A DNA stretch of 64,000 bases, from assembly GCA_029204045.2 (NCBI GenBank), contig CM055074.1, forward strand, positions 21,885,471-21,949,470, in the 5' to 3' direction. Under the pieces are notes generated by a model. It made no database searches. It saw only the letters and a program-made list of their open reading frames with translations, and had not been told where the DNA came from. Both the position numbers and the translations under genes were made by a program. Shown here one piece after another: positions 8,569 to 21,177 of the stretch (position 1 is the stretch's first letter; each line of letters starts with the position of its first letter). The DNA is from Tillandsia leiboldiana (Eukaryota; Streptophyta; Magnoliopsida; Poales; Bromeliaceae).

Positions 8569-11500
8569 GTTCTCAAGGACATGGTTTTAGGAAAACCTGC
8601 TCCTTTAGTCAGTACTTTCAGGTTAAGCTATAATTCTATCTTGAATCTAATGAGTCGTGCATAGGGTCAATTTACTGCTGAGCACGTTATCCGAAATTCA
8701 TTCCACCAATTTCAGTATGAGAAGGTTGCTTTGAAAAAGCTTTAAGTTACGTGTTGTGCCAGGCATTTTCATGCAATTTGTCACAATAATTCTTTTCTCG
8801 CTACAGGCATTGCCGGAAATGGCACAAAAAATTTCTAGGTTGGAGAAAGAAGCTACCTTACTTGATTCTTCTGGCGAGGTACTTTAGTCCATTTGGGAAG
8901 GGAGTTGCACTTGTTAACTGTTTATAGGGGAACTAAACTGTTTTAATTTATAGGCTGAACTTGTTGAATATCACAACCTGGGTCTTGACATAGCTCAGCT
9001 TGAGAAGAAGATTATTTCTGAGATTATCAGGCCCAAAAAAGTATTGCTATACTTGGTGCCTGGCAGGCTGGTATGTCGTCTTGATGCTTCCGTTAGTTTT
9101 CATTCACCCTGCTATTATGCCCTTTATTGTTGTGCCTTTCCAAATATGTGTAGAGTATTTTTGGCAGTCTTTGTTACCTTATTATCAAATTTGATCTATC
9201 ATCATAAACAGTACTTGACAGGGTCATTATAGTATTATCAGTTTCTCAGAGTATCAACTACATCGTGGATATATTACTCCAGTGCTCTTTCGTTTCAAAT
9301 GAGAACGGTTCACGCCAAAAGCCATGCCCGCCTCGTCCAGGGGAAAAGGGCGAAATGCACGTGGTGAGTTTGAAGCTCATGGCCGAAACAGTTTTAGCAT
9401 GGTCAGTTTGTTATTTGCTTTGTTCTTTTCGAAGTTTGGTAGCTCAGATATAAGCAAGCCATCTAATGATGTGCAACTATGTGCTGATTTATTTTTTGTA
9501 GATTCCTGTACCATTGCCTCTACTTGCTGGCCTTAGCAGTATAAGAATTGCAATCCCTTCTGACCTCCGACCGCCGGAAGCAAGACAAACTGTGTTACTT
9601 GCGGTGCAAGAGCTGGGAAAGCGTTATCCTCAAGGACTTCGGAAGCTGCATCTAGTGAAAGTATATAATTTATATCTGTTTCTAGTTTATATTTGAATTG
9701 CTAGTTTCTTTTCAATTTTGTATGTGTAGTTTCCACAATCTGTACTCGTGCCTTTTCTACCTACATTCTCTTAAGTAATTTTTAACACTTATGGAAAATT
9801 TAAGGTATCATTTAGAGATGATGGCTGAGTGAAAACATGGATAGTATTTAGCAAGAAGTTGAGTAGATATGTTGGAGGACAATAGGAAAAGTTTAATCAT
9901 ACTTTAAAGCATTATCCAGTGATCTGGTTATATGCTGCCATGAATTTTGTTACTTGTCCTATTCTACAAACCACGCTTTGATATAATTTATTGATGTTTC
10001 CCATCAGTTTAAGCTTTTTGTGTTCCTCTATTTGAATTTTGTAACTATTTCTGTGCATATTTGTATCTGTCCTTTGTAATGTTCGTCATTGCTTTGATGA
10101 AGCATCCCTGTGTGTTTCTTGTGCCAACTTTATGTCATTAATGTTTGCCATTGGTACAGATTCAGGAAATAAAAAAAAAATTCCTTATTCCCTTTTCTTT
10201 ATTTTCAAAACTTTTTAAGGATATGGGCATTGAAGAGCCAGAAATAGTTGACTTGGTTCATCAAGTTGAAGAACTTGAGCAGAAATTGTGGGCTCTTCCG
10301 CTGCATAAGGTTTGTCATCTACTTAAGTTCCTGTTAGTGAATCTTTGTGGACACATGACTAATGTAATACATATTGTATATTTTCCTAAAGTCTGCTCAA
10401 AGTGAGCAACATCTGAAATGGTACCAACGAAAAGCTGAGCTAAATCATGAAATCCAACAGCTAAAATCAAATATGCGTGAGTCACAGGTAACTTGACTAT
10501 GCCTGGTGTACTAGTTACCATATTGTGATTCTTTTTGAGCTCCTGATTGATTGGATTGATTGTTCTTTTCAGTTACAAAAGTTTCGCGATGAACTTAAAA
10601 ATCGTTCTCGAGTCCTAAAGATGCTTGGCCATATTAATGCTGATAGTGTTCTCCAGTTAAATGGGCGTGCTGCTTGTTTAATAGACACAGGGGATGAACT
10701 TCTTGTCACTGAGCTGATGTTTAACGGTACATCTTTAGTCTGATATCCTTGTTACTTTTGCTGTTTATCTGTACTTTTTATTCTTTGTGTGCTAGACCAG
10801 ATCTAAATGGTCGATGATGATAAGGTACATTTAACGATCTCGATCATCATCAAGTGGCTGCTCTTGCTAGCTGCTTTATTGCTTGCGATAAGTCTAACGA
10901 GAAAATACACTTGCGAAGTGAGCTTGCAAAGCCTTTGCAACAACTTCAGGATGCTGCGAGAAGAATTGCAGAGGTTGGTGAATTACTTTTACGCTGTATA
11001 TTTCTATTGGTGAAGCTTCGGTACATGCACCCAAAAACGTGCCAATTCTTTTTTCCGTTTTTAGATACAACGTGATTGCAAGCTAGACATAAATGTGGAG
11101 GAATACGTGGAGTCAACTATTAGGCCATATTTAATGGATGTTATCTATTGCTAGTCAAAGGTTAGTTCATTTTCTATGTATTTGAATATTTCATAGTTGC
11201 AACTTGAAAATATGAGCATTTCGTACATTCTCTTCATTTGCGTTGCATTTTCTTTGCCCTTAGTATCTTGTTTTTTATTTGCTAAAGGAAAAATGATCTG
11301 TAATTTAACCTAGCTGCTTGTTTTTAGTCGATTAAGAACTGTTCTAAATATGTTTTGCTCTGTTCCTGTTACATAATTTACCTCCTTTTCTCCGAATTTG
11401 CTATTTGTTTTGTCATCATTTTCGTTGCAATTGTTGTTAAAACATTTTGACTGGTTTCATCTTTCCCTTCTCCAGCGGTTGTTTTCCTTATTTGCATTTA

Positions 11501-11725
11501 TTGATACTTCTTGTTTATAATGATCCTTTTGTTGTTCTTGTTGTCATTTACAATGCACTGCAGAGCCCTTGATGTAAATTGATATGTCAGATCGGCTATT
11601 TGTTTAAGTTTGGTAGGACGAGTGCAGATGCAAATTTTTTCCAGCTTTCCACAATCTTAGTCGATTTTTAATCAGTCCTTGTTTAATGTAGGGGGCATCA
11701 TTTGGCGAGGTAATAGCTCGACATT
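8569..11725 (+). pseudogene. MTR4/HEN2-type RNA exosome helicase fragment, intron-containing
   Basis: Eleven exon-like segments with GT/AG borders encode the post-helicase part of an Ski2-like DExH RNA helicase of the MTR4/HEN2 group, nuclear cofactors of the RNA exosome. Exons: 8569-8724 (KDMVLGKPAPLVSTFRLSY), 8807-8878, 8954-9070, 9250-9363, 9502-9660 (IPSDLRPPEARQTVLLAVQE), 10220-10309 (DMGIEEPEIVDLV), 10392-10487, 10573-10726, 10825-10973, 11065-11160, and about 11692-11725. The RecA helicase lobes and the C-terminal end are absent, and the stretch expected between 9070 and 9250 (arch start) is missing. TAG stops fall at 8662-8664 and 11152-11154. Retained introns mean DNA-level capture or a relict gene, not a retrocopy. 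MTR4 and HEN2 cannot be told apart here. Confidence 0.87.
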
Positions 11726-11794
11726 TAAATTTATTTTATTTTAAGTAATATGCCATGTGTTTTATAAGTTAGAAATTATTATTTATAATTATAG

Positions 11795-12314
11795 GAAATT
11801 GTTCTTGGTAAAGAACCTGATCGGCTTACTTTTTGGGAGGAAACTCATAAGAAAAAGAATGGAGATTTTGTGAATGAAGATGCGAAGAAAAATTTGGTAA
11901 GTATATTTTTCTATCATATAGTCATATTTAACATTCATATAATTTGTGAAATATTAATATTTTTTTTCAAATCTCTAATAGGATGATGCGCGTGCAAAAT
12001 TCATTACACTTTCACAAAGTTCCGAATCTAATACAAACAAGCTGATGGATGAAGCCTTTCTAGATGTCATGGGTCCTGAGCATAATGGACGTGTGAAAGG
12101 TTTAGGGTTGGGACTTACGCTAAGATCATATTATGGCGTAAAACATATAAATTTACCTACAATAGATGAATCAAGAGAAAGTCAATCAGAGGAAGTAAAA
12201 AAGCTCAAAGAAGAAATGCGCAAGATGCGAGAGGAAATGGCTCAGCTAAAAACAAATTTATTACAGGTATGTTAAATTAATCGCAAGTTATTATATATAT
12301 ATAATAATATATAT

Positions 12315-12378
<64 letters not shown>

Positions 12379-12525
12379 GGGTTGTCATATAACTAATAAT
12401 TTTTATAATGTTTGATTTTTTTTTAGATTGCTGGGGACAAAACAAATATGGTTGGGGCATTTTCTCCAAATAATTTTTCATCGAATGCAAGTCACGAGCC
12501 CGAGGCCACAAATGAAGGACATTGA
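11795..12525 (+). CDS. CACTA protein with plant Ptta/En/Spm transposase domain, C-terminal exons
   Basis: Three phase-0 exons with clean splice sites are open to a TGA: 11795-11896, 11982-12266 and 12427-12525. They encode 161 residues. The pattern LTFWEETHKKKNGDFVNEDAKK followed by FLDVMGPEHNGRVKGLGLGL is the signature of the plant transposase (Ptta/En/Spm) domain, Transposase_24, found in the accessory DNA-binding protein of CACTA elements. A charged coiled coil follows (KKLKEEMRKMREEMAQL). Upstream exons are missing: the reading stops at the junction with the helicase fragment near 11725, so this is a partial gene. The intron at 12267-12426 contains a TA microsatellite. Confidence 0.82.
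12288..12376. repeat. (TA)n microsatellite in CACTA intron
   Basis: Almost pure TA dinucleotides with a few TAA interruptions. A second, shorter TA run is at about 13050-13069. Confidence 0.9.
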
Positions 12526-12846
12526 AATGCAATTTAAATTTTTGTGAACGATTGACAACTCAAATGTTGACAAACTATGATACTTTTTTGATTACGACAT
12601 TACTACTCTCTATGATACTTATTGAACGATATGTTATGTGTTTTGGTTGGTATGTTTTCTTAAATTATGAAGTCTTGATGATATTTTTTACTGTTTGTTG
12701 AGAATTGTTTTGTTTCTTGTATTGTTAGTGTATGTTTGAAATTAAATGATAAATTTTGTATGATTGTCATCGAATCTGGAATGTTATGTGTATAAATGCG
12801 GTTTAAAATAATTATTAAATATAATTTTTTATTTTATTTTTTACGT

Positions 12847-13284
12847 AGAGGCGGTTCAAACCGCCTCTTTATAATGAGATTTTGTTAATCTGTAGAGGTG
12901 GTTTAAACCGTCTCTAAATAGCAAACCTTTATAGAGGCGGTTTAAACCACCTCTATAAAATAATATCAGTAAAGACGGTTTGAACCACCTCTACAATACA
13001 ACATTCGTAGCGGCGGTTTAAACCGCCTTTATGTTATTACGAAATTTTATATATATATATATATATATAAATAAAAAATTTGATGCGGTGGTCCAAACCG
13101 CCACTAGAAAACCGTCTCTAGTATTCCCCGGCGGTCCCCCAAACAGCCTCTACAACGTAGAGGCGGCGTCTACGCCGGCGGTCCAGAGGCGGTCATTAGA
13201 ACCGCCTCTAGATCTTGTAGAGGCGGTTTAAACCGCCGCTACAATAACTAAGAACCGCCTCTACAAGCACATTTTGGTGTAGTG
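12847..13284 (+). repeat. CACTA subterminal palindromes and 3' terminal repeat
   Basis: Words such as GTAGAGGCGG and AACCGCCTCT recur about a dozen times in both orientations, several joined head-to-head as GAGGCGGTTTAAACCGCCTC. The array ends in ACATTTTGGTGTAGTG. Subterminal arrays of this kind are binding sites for the CACTA-encoded DNA-binding protein in known elements. Confidence 0.85.
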
Positions 13285-14344
13285 AGAGTAATCCAGTCCG
13301 GACCCCGAACGTAGGTAGGTTCATGCGCAAATCCAGTCCGGAACACCCTTGGTTCAGTCCGGACCCCGAACGTGGATTTTGCAGGAATCGCATGAACAGT
13401 CCGGACCTTGGTATTTCAGTCCAGACCCCGAACACTATTTTTTCAGGAATTCTCTGAAAAACAACGACAGTCCGGATCAAGCCTAATCCAGTCCGGATCG
13501 TCGTGCGGGTAAAAATCTGTTACAGCCAGTTTTTGATTCTTATCCACTTCCAATGGTTTCTAACCTATAAGTAAACCCTAATTCTATCTTTTAGGCTAAT
13601 CCACCATAAGTTTTTTATTCCGTACATGAACGAGGAAAATTAACGGAGAAAACTTATAAATCCACATATAGAGAAGAAAGGAAATAACTAGATTTAATTC
13701 TATGTTTCTTCATCTATATTAATTAATTTGATTCTTGGTTTTCAAACTCAGATTCTGAGTAGAATCAAATTAATGAATACTTAGATGGTATTTCCGATCT
13801 ATCTTTGATCTAAGTATTCGGCGGATTATCACCACCAACAAAACAACAATTTTTCCCAAAATCGGCGCGTGGATTCGCGTGGCCTTGTGGATTCAAGGTG
13901 CTACCGCTCTCGTGGATTCGGAGCGAGGTAAGTTCGTGTGATCGAGACGTACTACTTGGTGGAGACTGTGGATTCGGTCAGACGTCGTGGATTCGACGTT
14001 GGACGCCGTGGATTCGGCGTTGGACGCAAATCGTGGATTCGAGGCACGTTGCGGAGCGAGCGGAGAAGATCAACTCGGAGCGTATGGAAAAAGGATGAGT
14101 CGTGTGTGAGTACGGTATATCACCTTTGTACGTGTTTAATCTTAGTTGATTTCACCGTGTTATCGGTCCCGTGGTTTTTTACTCCTGGTTTTGCAGTTTT
14201 TCCACGTAAAAATCTTGCGTGTTATTTTCATTTCCGCTTTGGGTTTTATTACGCAAAGATTTTTGAGTGTTTATTGTTTACACCTATTTACCCCCCTCTA
14301 GGTGTTTTTTCCCCTATTTAGATCCATATTATCATAACCCAACA
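13285..14344 (+). mobile_element. Broken plus-strand Sirevirus-like LTR
   Basis: Its right end, CATAACCCAACA, is the reverse complement of the A and E LTR terminus TGTTGGGTTATG. The GATTCG words of the GAATCCACG array are at about 13872-14045, and a diverged palindrome array (CAGTCCGGAC instead of GATCCGGATC) is at 13295-13500. The left part is missing at the CACTA boundary. No primer site follows the right end, so it is a 3' or solo LTR. Confidence 0.8.
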
Positions 14345-14659
14345 CGAAGAGTAAGAGGTAGATGTAAAACATAAAAGATGCTAAAATACTGAGAAAAAGC
14401 AAACCGATAACGAGAGCATCCAAAACTTCCCCTCATGAGTCCACAATAACCTTGTAAATCAAAACGGAACACCTGCCAGAAGGTCTAAAGACCCCTAGCG
14501 AGACGGAACACCTTGCTCTCACCTTGTTACCACCAATCCCTCCATGGCACTTGTGAAGCCCCTAAAGTAACCGCGAGGGGTCCCCACTACGTCACCTTGT
14601 GGGGTACACGGGTCAACGTACCACAGTTTCAAAAAAGTACACCATTGCGGGGGCCAAAC
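14345..14659 (-). mobile_element. Gypsy-type LTR fragment interrupted by element A (left piece)
   Basis: About 14560-14659 is alignable with the F LTR at 40270-40370 (CCCCACTACG, ACACGGGTCAACG, GGCCAAAC). It continues across element A at 38805. The target duplication CAAAC is at 14655-14659. No gene is seen. Confidence 0.65.
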
Positions 14660-15967
14660 TGTTGGGTTATGTATAATTGGATCTAAATAGAGGAAAAAAA
14701 ACACCTAGAGGGGGGTGAATAGGTGTAAACAATAAACACTCAAAAATCTTTGCGATATAAAACCCAATGCGGAAAAATAAATAACACGCAGAGATTTTTA
14801 CGTGGAAAACTCCAAACCGGAGTAAAAAACCATGGGACCGATAACACGGTGAAATCCACTAGAATTATAACACGTACAAAGGTGATATACCGTACTCACA
14901 GACGACTCAACCTTTTTCCATACGCTCCTAGTTGATCTTCTCCGCTCGCTCCGCAACGCTTCTCGAATCCACGATCTGCGTCCAACGCCGAATCCACGAC
15001 GTCCGACCGAATCCACGGTCTTCACCCAGTAGCACGCTTCGAATCCACGAACGTACCTCGCTCCGAATCCACGAGAGCGGTTGCACCTTGAATCCACAAG
15101 GCCACGCGAGTCCACGCGCCGATTTGGGATAAATCGTTGTTTTTGGGTGGTGATGATCCGCCGAATACTTAGATTAGAAATAGATCGGAAATACCATCTA
15201 AGTATTCATTGATTTGATTCTACTCAAAATATGAGTATGAAAACCTAGAATCAAATCAATCAATATAGATGAAGAATCATAGGATTATATCTATTGATTT
15301 TCTTTCTTCTCTATAGGTGGATTCATATGGCCGTCTATTGATATATTGGCTTATGAGGCTTCCGCGGCTTACCCTAGAAAAAGAATCATAGGGTCTATTT
15401 ATAGGTTAGAAACTATTGGAAGAAGATAAGAATAAAAAACTATCATTTTCTGGAATTTTTCAGGACGACGATCCGGATCAGATTTCGGCGATCCGGATTG
15501 CAGTAACGAGACAGACAGTTTCCTGAAAAGCAAAGGTTCGGGATCCGGATCGAAGTGCCTTATCCGGATTGTTCATACAATTCACCAAACACCACTGTTC
15601 GGGATCCGGATTGAAATGCCTGATCCGGATCGTTCATATATTACGATAAGAACCAGTGTTCGGGATCCGGATCAAGGAAGGCTACGATCCGGATTGCAGT
15701 TGCGTATGAACTAACACCCTTCGGGATCCAGATTGGAATGTCTGATCCGGATCCTGAACATGTCCCATGTCCAGTTTTTGATTTTTATGCAATTAAAAAT
15801 TCATCCAAGTGTTTCTACACTATAAGAAGTATTCGGATCACCAAAGATAAATAGTTAAACATACCTGATCCTTTTGAATTCTTCTTTCTTGAGATTGAGT
15901 TATATGATCCAACCTTCTTTACCTTCAATCTTCAAGACTTAACCGAATTCACGAAATACGCCAACTT
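14660..15967 (-). repeat. 3' LTR of A (main part)
   Basis: Starts TGTTGGGTTATG. It is cut by element B after 15967; the last 13 bases resume at 28534-28546 after the duplicated AACTT. It holds a GAATCCACG-word array (about 14955-15095), a TATA box (15396-15403) and GATCCGGATC palindromes (about 15470-15760). Confidence 0.93.
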
Positions 15968-17174
15968 TGTAGGTTTTTATATATTAAGGATACACACGGA
16001 TCTAAATAGGTACTATCAAACAACTAGAGGGGGGGTGAATAGGTGTAATACTTATAAAACCAATCTCAGTGCAAAATAAAAACCAATGCGGAAATAAAAA
16101 ACAGCACACCGAGATATACGCGGAAACTCCAATCCAGGAGAAAAACCACGGGACCAACACGCAATAACAATCCACTAAGAAAAGAAGAATAACAAGGTGA
16201 TTACCGACTCCACGGACTCAAACCCCTCCTTCAACTTCTTCGGACCTTGCGCTCACCGATTGCACGTCCACTGCACACGTCCGAATCCACGAACGCCACT
16301 CGAATCCACGAGCACACGTTTCGAATCCACGAAACGTCTTCAACACACCGAATCCACGATGGCACGTCGAATCCACGACGCAAATAGCCGATATAGAATA
16401 TAAGCTTCGATGGTGAACCTTTGCTTAGATTATCATTGAGGAACCGTAGAAAGAATCTCTAAGCAAAGACTAGATCAATTCGACAAAAGATATGTTCTTG
16501 AAAGAACCGTCGAATTGACCTAAAAGAGGCTATAAAGAAGAACGATAAAAACCTAGCCTCTAGGGTTGCTCTCAAGTGTTTTATAAATTGATCGGTAGTT
16601 TTTGAGAAACCCTAAATGTCTATTTATAGTTTAGAAACCTTTGGAAAGAGATAAGCATCAAAAACTGCCTTAACAGAAATTTTCCCGCACGACGATCCGG
16701 ATCAGATTTACGGCGATCCTGATCGTCGTCTTTTTTCAGCAATTCCTGAAAAAACAAGGTTCGGGATCCGGATCGGAATTCTGATCCGGATCGGAATTCT
16801 GATCCGGATCGGAATTCTGATCCGGATCGGTTCAGGATCAGAAATTCTGAAACATCCAATTTGTCCAGTTTTTTATTTTTAAGCAATGAAAACTTATCCA
16901 AGTGTTTCTAAACCACTCAAATGTATTCGGATCACCAAAATTATTTAGTTAAACGTACCTGATCAATCCGAATCCATTTTCCTTAAGATTGATGTATATG
17001 ATTCACAATTCTTCAACTTCAATCTTCAAAACTCAAAGCCCTACGTGTCAACTTGAGCTCTTGTTGAATCTTCTCTGAGTCTTTGATTGCTGATTGACAA
17101 TTTGATCACTTCAAGACTCCGACTCAACTCAACAACTCAACTCACGAAATATGCCAATACAAAAAGCCGTAACA
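15968..17174 (-). repeat. 3' LTR of B (1207 bp)
   Basis: Starts TGTAGGTTTTTATATATTAA and ends GCCGTAACA, directly followed by polypurine tract sequence (ATCTCCCCCTTTGG on the plus strand). At about 16770-16835 an 18-bp unit containing GATCCGGATCGGAATTCT is tandemly repeated, with one unit more than in the 5' LTR, which accounts for the length difference. Confidence 0.93.
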
Positions 17175-18697
17175 ATCTCCCCCTTTGGCAATTTCGTGAC
17201 AAAACCCAAAAATACATAAAACTCTCAAGACACTCATCTTAAACCAAAAAATCGAAACTCAATGTCATCACCAAAACATTGACTTTCTTTGCGTGAAAGA
17301 TCCAATAAACAAAACTACATTTGAACCAGTCTTAGAACAAACTCTATGACTTAGGACTTGGAGTCTTAAAGTGATGTAGATCCTGCAAAACAAAACTCCA
17401 AACAAATCAAAAGTCAGTTGTCAGAAATAAAATATAAATCCTACATTTGATTCGTCCTTTTGGTTCTTTTTGTTTTTCGGCTCCTTTTTCATCATCTCCC
17501 CCTATCTTGATGATCTCATCTCCGTCTCCCCCTATTTCTCTTCTCCCCCTTTTTGTCACAAATTGTCAAACAGTGAACATACTAGACAAAAGGAAATCAC
17601 TGACAGCATTAGTTCATAGAGAAACAGAGATAAAAGCTCAGTTCCGGTATATAACATAAACACAGATTGCGTACCGATAGCCGAAAGCAAAAATCAAATA
17701 ATTTCTTGAAACAAATCTAGATTTTGAAATAAGTGAATTACCGATTTGTATTCCATCAAGAAAACAATTTAAGTGCTTGAAAATAATATGAGATCACATA
17801 GATGTCATTCAATCCAATTAATTTCACAAAAATTAAAAAGATTTACTCCGAAATCATGAAAAACAAAGATAAAACATTATAAACCGTTTTTCACATTATA
17901 TACGTCAAACACAAGTCATCAAAAATAGTCTTGAGATCCAAAGTCTATCAAGATGTAACGGATTTACAAAGATGAGTTACAGAGATTTCCAAATGACATC
18001 AATTTGATTTCTACCCTTTCAAATTTGAGATAAGCACTAAAATACCTAAGGGTGGCTCTTTGAGCATCTTTCAACTATCCCACCTTATACCAACCAGGAG
18101 ATTGTTCAAAATATAAGAACTTTGCATATAAATCTCCAAATGCTTCAACTAAAGATTTCAAGTAAAAATTTTTCAAGCATCAAAACATGTGGTAGCTTCA
18201 CAGACAGACCGGACGACCGGAGTGGCAGCTCTTTTCAAACATGTGGTGGTAGTTTTCACACTCCTTTCGGATGTAACTCTTTCCACATCTTTTGCAATTC
18301 ATTTCATTACCCTTGTACGAAAATACAATCTCTTATGTGAAAGAATTACATCCCAAATTTTAGTCTATCGGTTGTCTCATGTTTATCACAAAGAATTCAC
18401 ACAACCGAGATAGGTTAAGCATTTAAAGATCACACATGATTACTAAAATTTGATGAATATACTATCAAAAACTCCTATAATGGAATATCTTCAAAGATTA
18501 TGATTATGGAGTAAAGTTGATAATTAAAATGGAGTGATTGAAAGTGAAACCCTTTTTATTCAATGCACTTGTTCGTTAAAACCCTTTTGTTTAAAAACAA
18601 AACATAAAAACGAAGAGCATTGAAAACATGTAATGCAGAGATTCAGAAAAATATGAAAGAAAAACCAATCAAAGCATTACATACAGTCATAAGCTAA
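17175..18697 (-). other. 3' noncoding region of B with polypurine tracts
   Basis: The polypurine tract is at 17175-17188. Extra CTCCCCCT copies are at about 17498-17554. A diverged form of the shared noncoding segments (ATGTGGTAGCTTCACAGACA near 18186) follows. No coding sequence is supported. Confidence 0.8.
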
Positions 18698-20653
18698 TTA
18701 GAACTTAAGACAAGGAAAGATATCACCTTTCCGAATCCAAAATCGTCGAATTTTGGGTTGTCTTGATTCATTGTAGTTGGGAGATGATAGCTTTGACTGT
18801 TGGTCAACCTTAGGTCTTTGCCTCGCAATGATCCACTTGTATGATTGATGTTGTGGCTCGGACCTTTGGTGGGTTGAGTGAACTCCTTTAACTTGATGTG
18901 TCTTTTGATTCCGTTGAGTTCGCTCCGTAGATGAGGTTGCCGAAGAATTCTTCTTTCTCTTTTTCGGGCACGTCTTCATCAAGTGTCCTTCAAGTCCACA
19001 TTGGTGACAAGTTCTTCCTTTCAATTTAGTTGTGGAACTTGAAGCCTTCACAGTTTGGTTCTTTTTAAATCCCAAACCAACCTTCCTTGTTTGACCTAAT
19101 CCGGACATACCGTCAAGGTTTTTGAAACCGGTTGAAAGCCTTTGTATGTCGGATTTAAGTTGATGAACTTGCTTGGTCAAGGCTTGATTGGTGACATGAA
19201 TTTCCTCAAACTGCTTTTCAAGAAAATCAATCTTGTTAATATGGGAATTAACGATCGTTTCCGATTGATTTAACTTTTCTTGGAGGATTTTATTATTATC
19301 CAATAAAAGCTCTCGTTCCTCCTCGAGATCATGAAGTTTGATCTTTAAAGCATGATTCTCGTCTTGAATCTCAAGTCGTTGCTTCCTCAACTTCTTAATA
19401 TGCTTGGCCATCTTTTTTGATTCCGTAAGAAGTTGTTGATTTGCCGCAACGAGTTCTTCTTCGTCCGACTCCCCCTCACATGATGACTCTCCGCCGGATG
19501 TTGATGTTTCATGCAAAATCAAAGGAATAGAGTCAGTGATTAAAGATGATAAACAAACATTAGAAGAGGGAATTTGAGAGGCATGAAAGGCAACGACTTT
19601 TTCCTCTTTACTTGAGGTCGATTCATTAGAAGTAGAATCGTCCCAAGTTTTCGCTTGCAAAGCCTTCTTTTTATATGATTTTGGAGAAGGACAATCCGTT
19701 GAAATATGACCGTAGCCTTTGCATCTATAACATCGGATTTCCCCTTCGAATTCATCTTTTTCCTTAGAAGGTTTTGCAGAGCTTTTGAGGTTAGAAGATT
19801 TAGAACCCGATGATCCTTTAGTTGGTTTCGAGGATGAAGATCCATCGGTTCGATTCTTCCAAAATTTCCGACGAAATTTCTTTACGATCTGCGCCAATTG
19901 TTCTTCAAAATCGGCAAAAGAGATTTCATCGTCGGAACTTGATTCGCTATCTTCTTCCTTTGTGGATTTGAATGCAATACCTGTAAGCTTAGAAGAAGAT
20001 TTGGAAGAAACTTGATTAGTAGGAAAAGTCATTTCATAAGTTTGCAAAGCACCTACTAATTCCTCTACTCTCATCTCATCCGGATGACTAACGGTTTCAA
20101 TGGCGGTAACCTTTGCCCTAAACCGTTCCGGAAGAGTACGAAGTATCTTTCTTACAATTTTCGACTACGGGATCTTTTCTCCTAAATTAGCACAAGTATT
20201 GATTACATCTTGAAGTCTAGTGTAATAATCTGTAAACAATTCATGCTCTTCCATATGAATAGAATCAAATTGACTTGTAAGCATCTTGTGCTTTTGAATT
20301 TTTACAAGATTAGTACCCTCATGTGTAATTTTGAGAATATCCCAAATTTCCTTCGCGGTTTCACACGCGGAAATTCGTGTGAACTCAGTCGAGGAAAGAG
20401 AATTAAATAAAGCGTTCATACATTTCCCATTGTAAGAAGATCTTTCAAATTCCTCTTTGGACCATCTAGAGCGAGGTTTTGGGGTAGTAGAATTTCCTAC
20501 TTCCTCAACAGGATGCACCCAACCGTATTTCACGGATTGCCATACCCGCTCATCAATTGCGATGAGAAAAGCTCTCATCCGCACTTTCCAATAAGCATAA
20601 TTAGTCCCATCGAAAAGAGGAGGTCTATAAATATTACCACTTTCACCCAACAT
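18698..20653 (-). pseudogene. gag: Gag of B with one nonsense codon
   Basis: Same architecture as the D Gag: UBN2-like capsid region, CCHC knuckle CYRCKGYGHISTDC, coiled coil, second knuckle CHQCGLEGHLMKTC, ending GDIFPCLKF-stop. From ATG at 20653 the frame is continuous over 652 codons except for a TAG at 20165-20167, where D and C encode Glu (GAG) in the segment after LGEKIP. The single change leaves a 162-residue N-terminal fragment. The protein could not be made full length without readthrough. Confidence 0.9.
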
Positions 20654-20673
20654 GATAGATAAAACTAAAACCC

Positions 20674-20685
20674 TCTCTGATACCA
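20674..20685 (-). other. Primer-binding site of B
   Basis: The minus strand reads TGGTATCAGAGA, matching initiator-Met tRNA at 11 of 12 positions, two bases from the LTR end at 20688. Confidence 0.85.
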
Positions 20686-20687
20686 CT

Positions 20688-21177
20688 TGTAGGTTTTTAT
20701 ATATTAAGGATCCACACGGATCTAAATAAGTACTATCAAACAACTAGAAGGGGGGGTGAATAGGTGTAATACTTATAAAACCAATCTCAGTGCAAAATAA
20801 AAACCAATGCGGAAATAAAAAATAGCACACCGAGATATACGTGGAAACTCCAATCCAGGAGAAAAACCACGGGACCAACACGCAATAACAATCCACTAAG
20901 AAAAGAAGAATAACAAGGTGATTACCGACTCCACGGACTCAAACCCCTCCTTCAACTTCTTCGGACCTTGCGCTCACCGATTGCACGTCCACTGCACACG
21001 TCCGAATCCACGAACGCCACTCGAATCCACGAGCACACGTTTCGAATCCACGAAACGCCTTCAACACACCGAATCCACGATGGCACGTCGAATCCACGAT
21101 GCAAATAGCCGATATAGAATATAAGCTTCGATGGTGATCCTTTGCTTAGATTATCATTGAGGAACCGTAGAAGGAAT
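20688..21177 (-). repeat. 5' LTR of B, left piece
   Basis: Starts TGTAGGTTTTTATATATTAA and is interrupted by element C after the target duplication GGAAT (21173-21177). The rest is at 27829-28528. Confidence 0.92.

Larger units (their letters stand above)
11726..13284 (+). mobile_element. 3' portion of a CACTA (En/Spm) DNA transposon
   Basis: Transposase-domain exons are followed by subterminal palindromes and an element end reading TTTTGGTGTAGTG at 13272-13284, the complement of the CACTACACCAAAA terminus typical of CACTA elements. The 5' end is not visible in the window. The helicase fragment is directly upstream in the same orientation and may be captured cargo. The element abuts a copia LTR at 13285. 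Confidence 0.85.

Noticed and set aside
8307..8664. Pro- or Gly-rich ORFs around the C-run
   Set aside because: Low-complexity sequence plus LTR end and pseudogene exon. The run length may be unreliable.
8569..11725. Functional helicase gene
   Set aside because: Two in-frame TAG codons, no helicase core, a missing exon and no C-terminal end.
12272..12532. Minus-strand ORF across the TA microsatellite (Tyr-Ile repeats)
   Set aside because: Produced by the TA repeat inside an intron of the CACTA gene.
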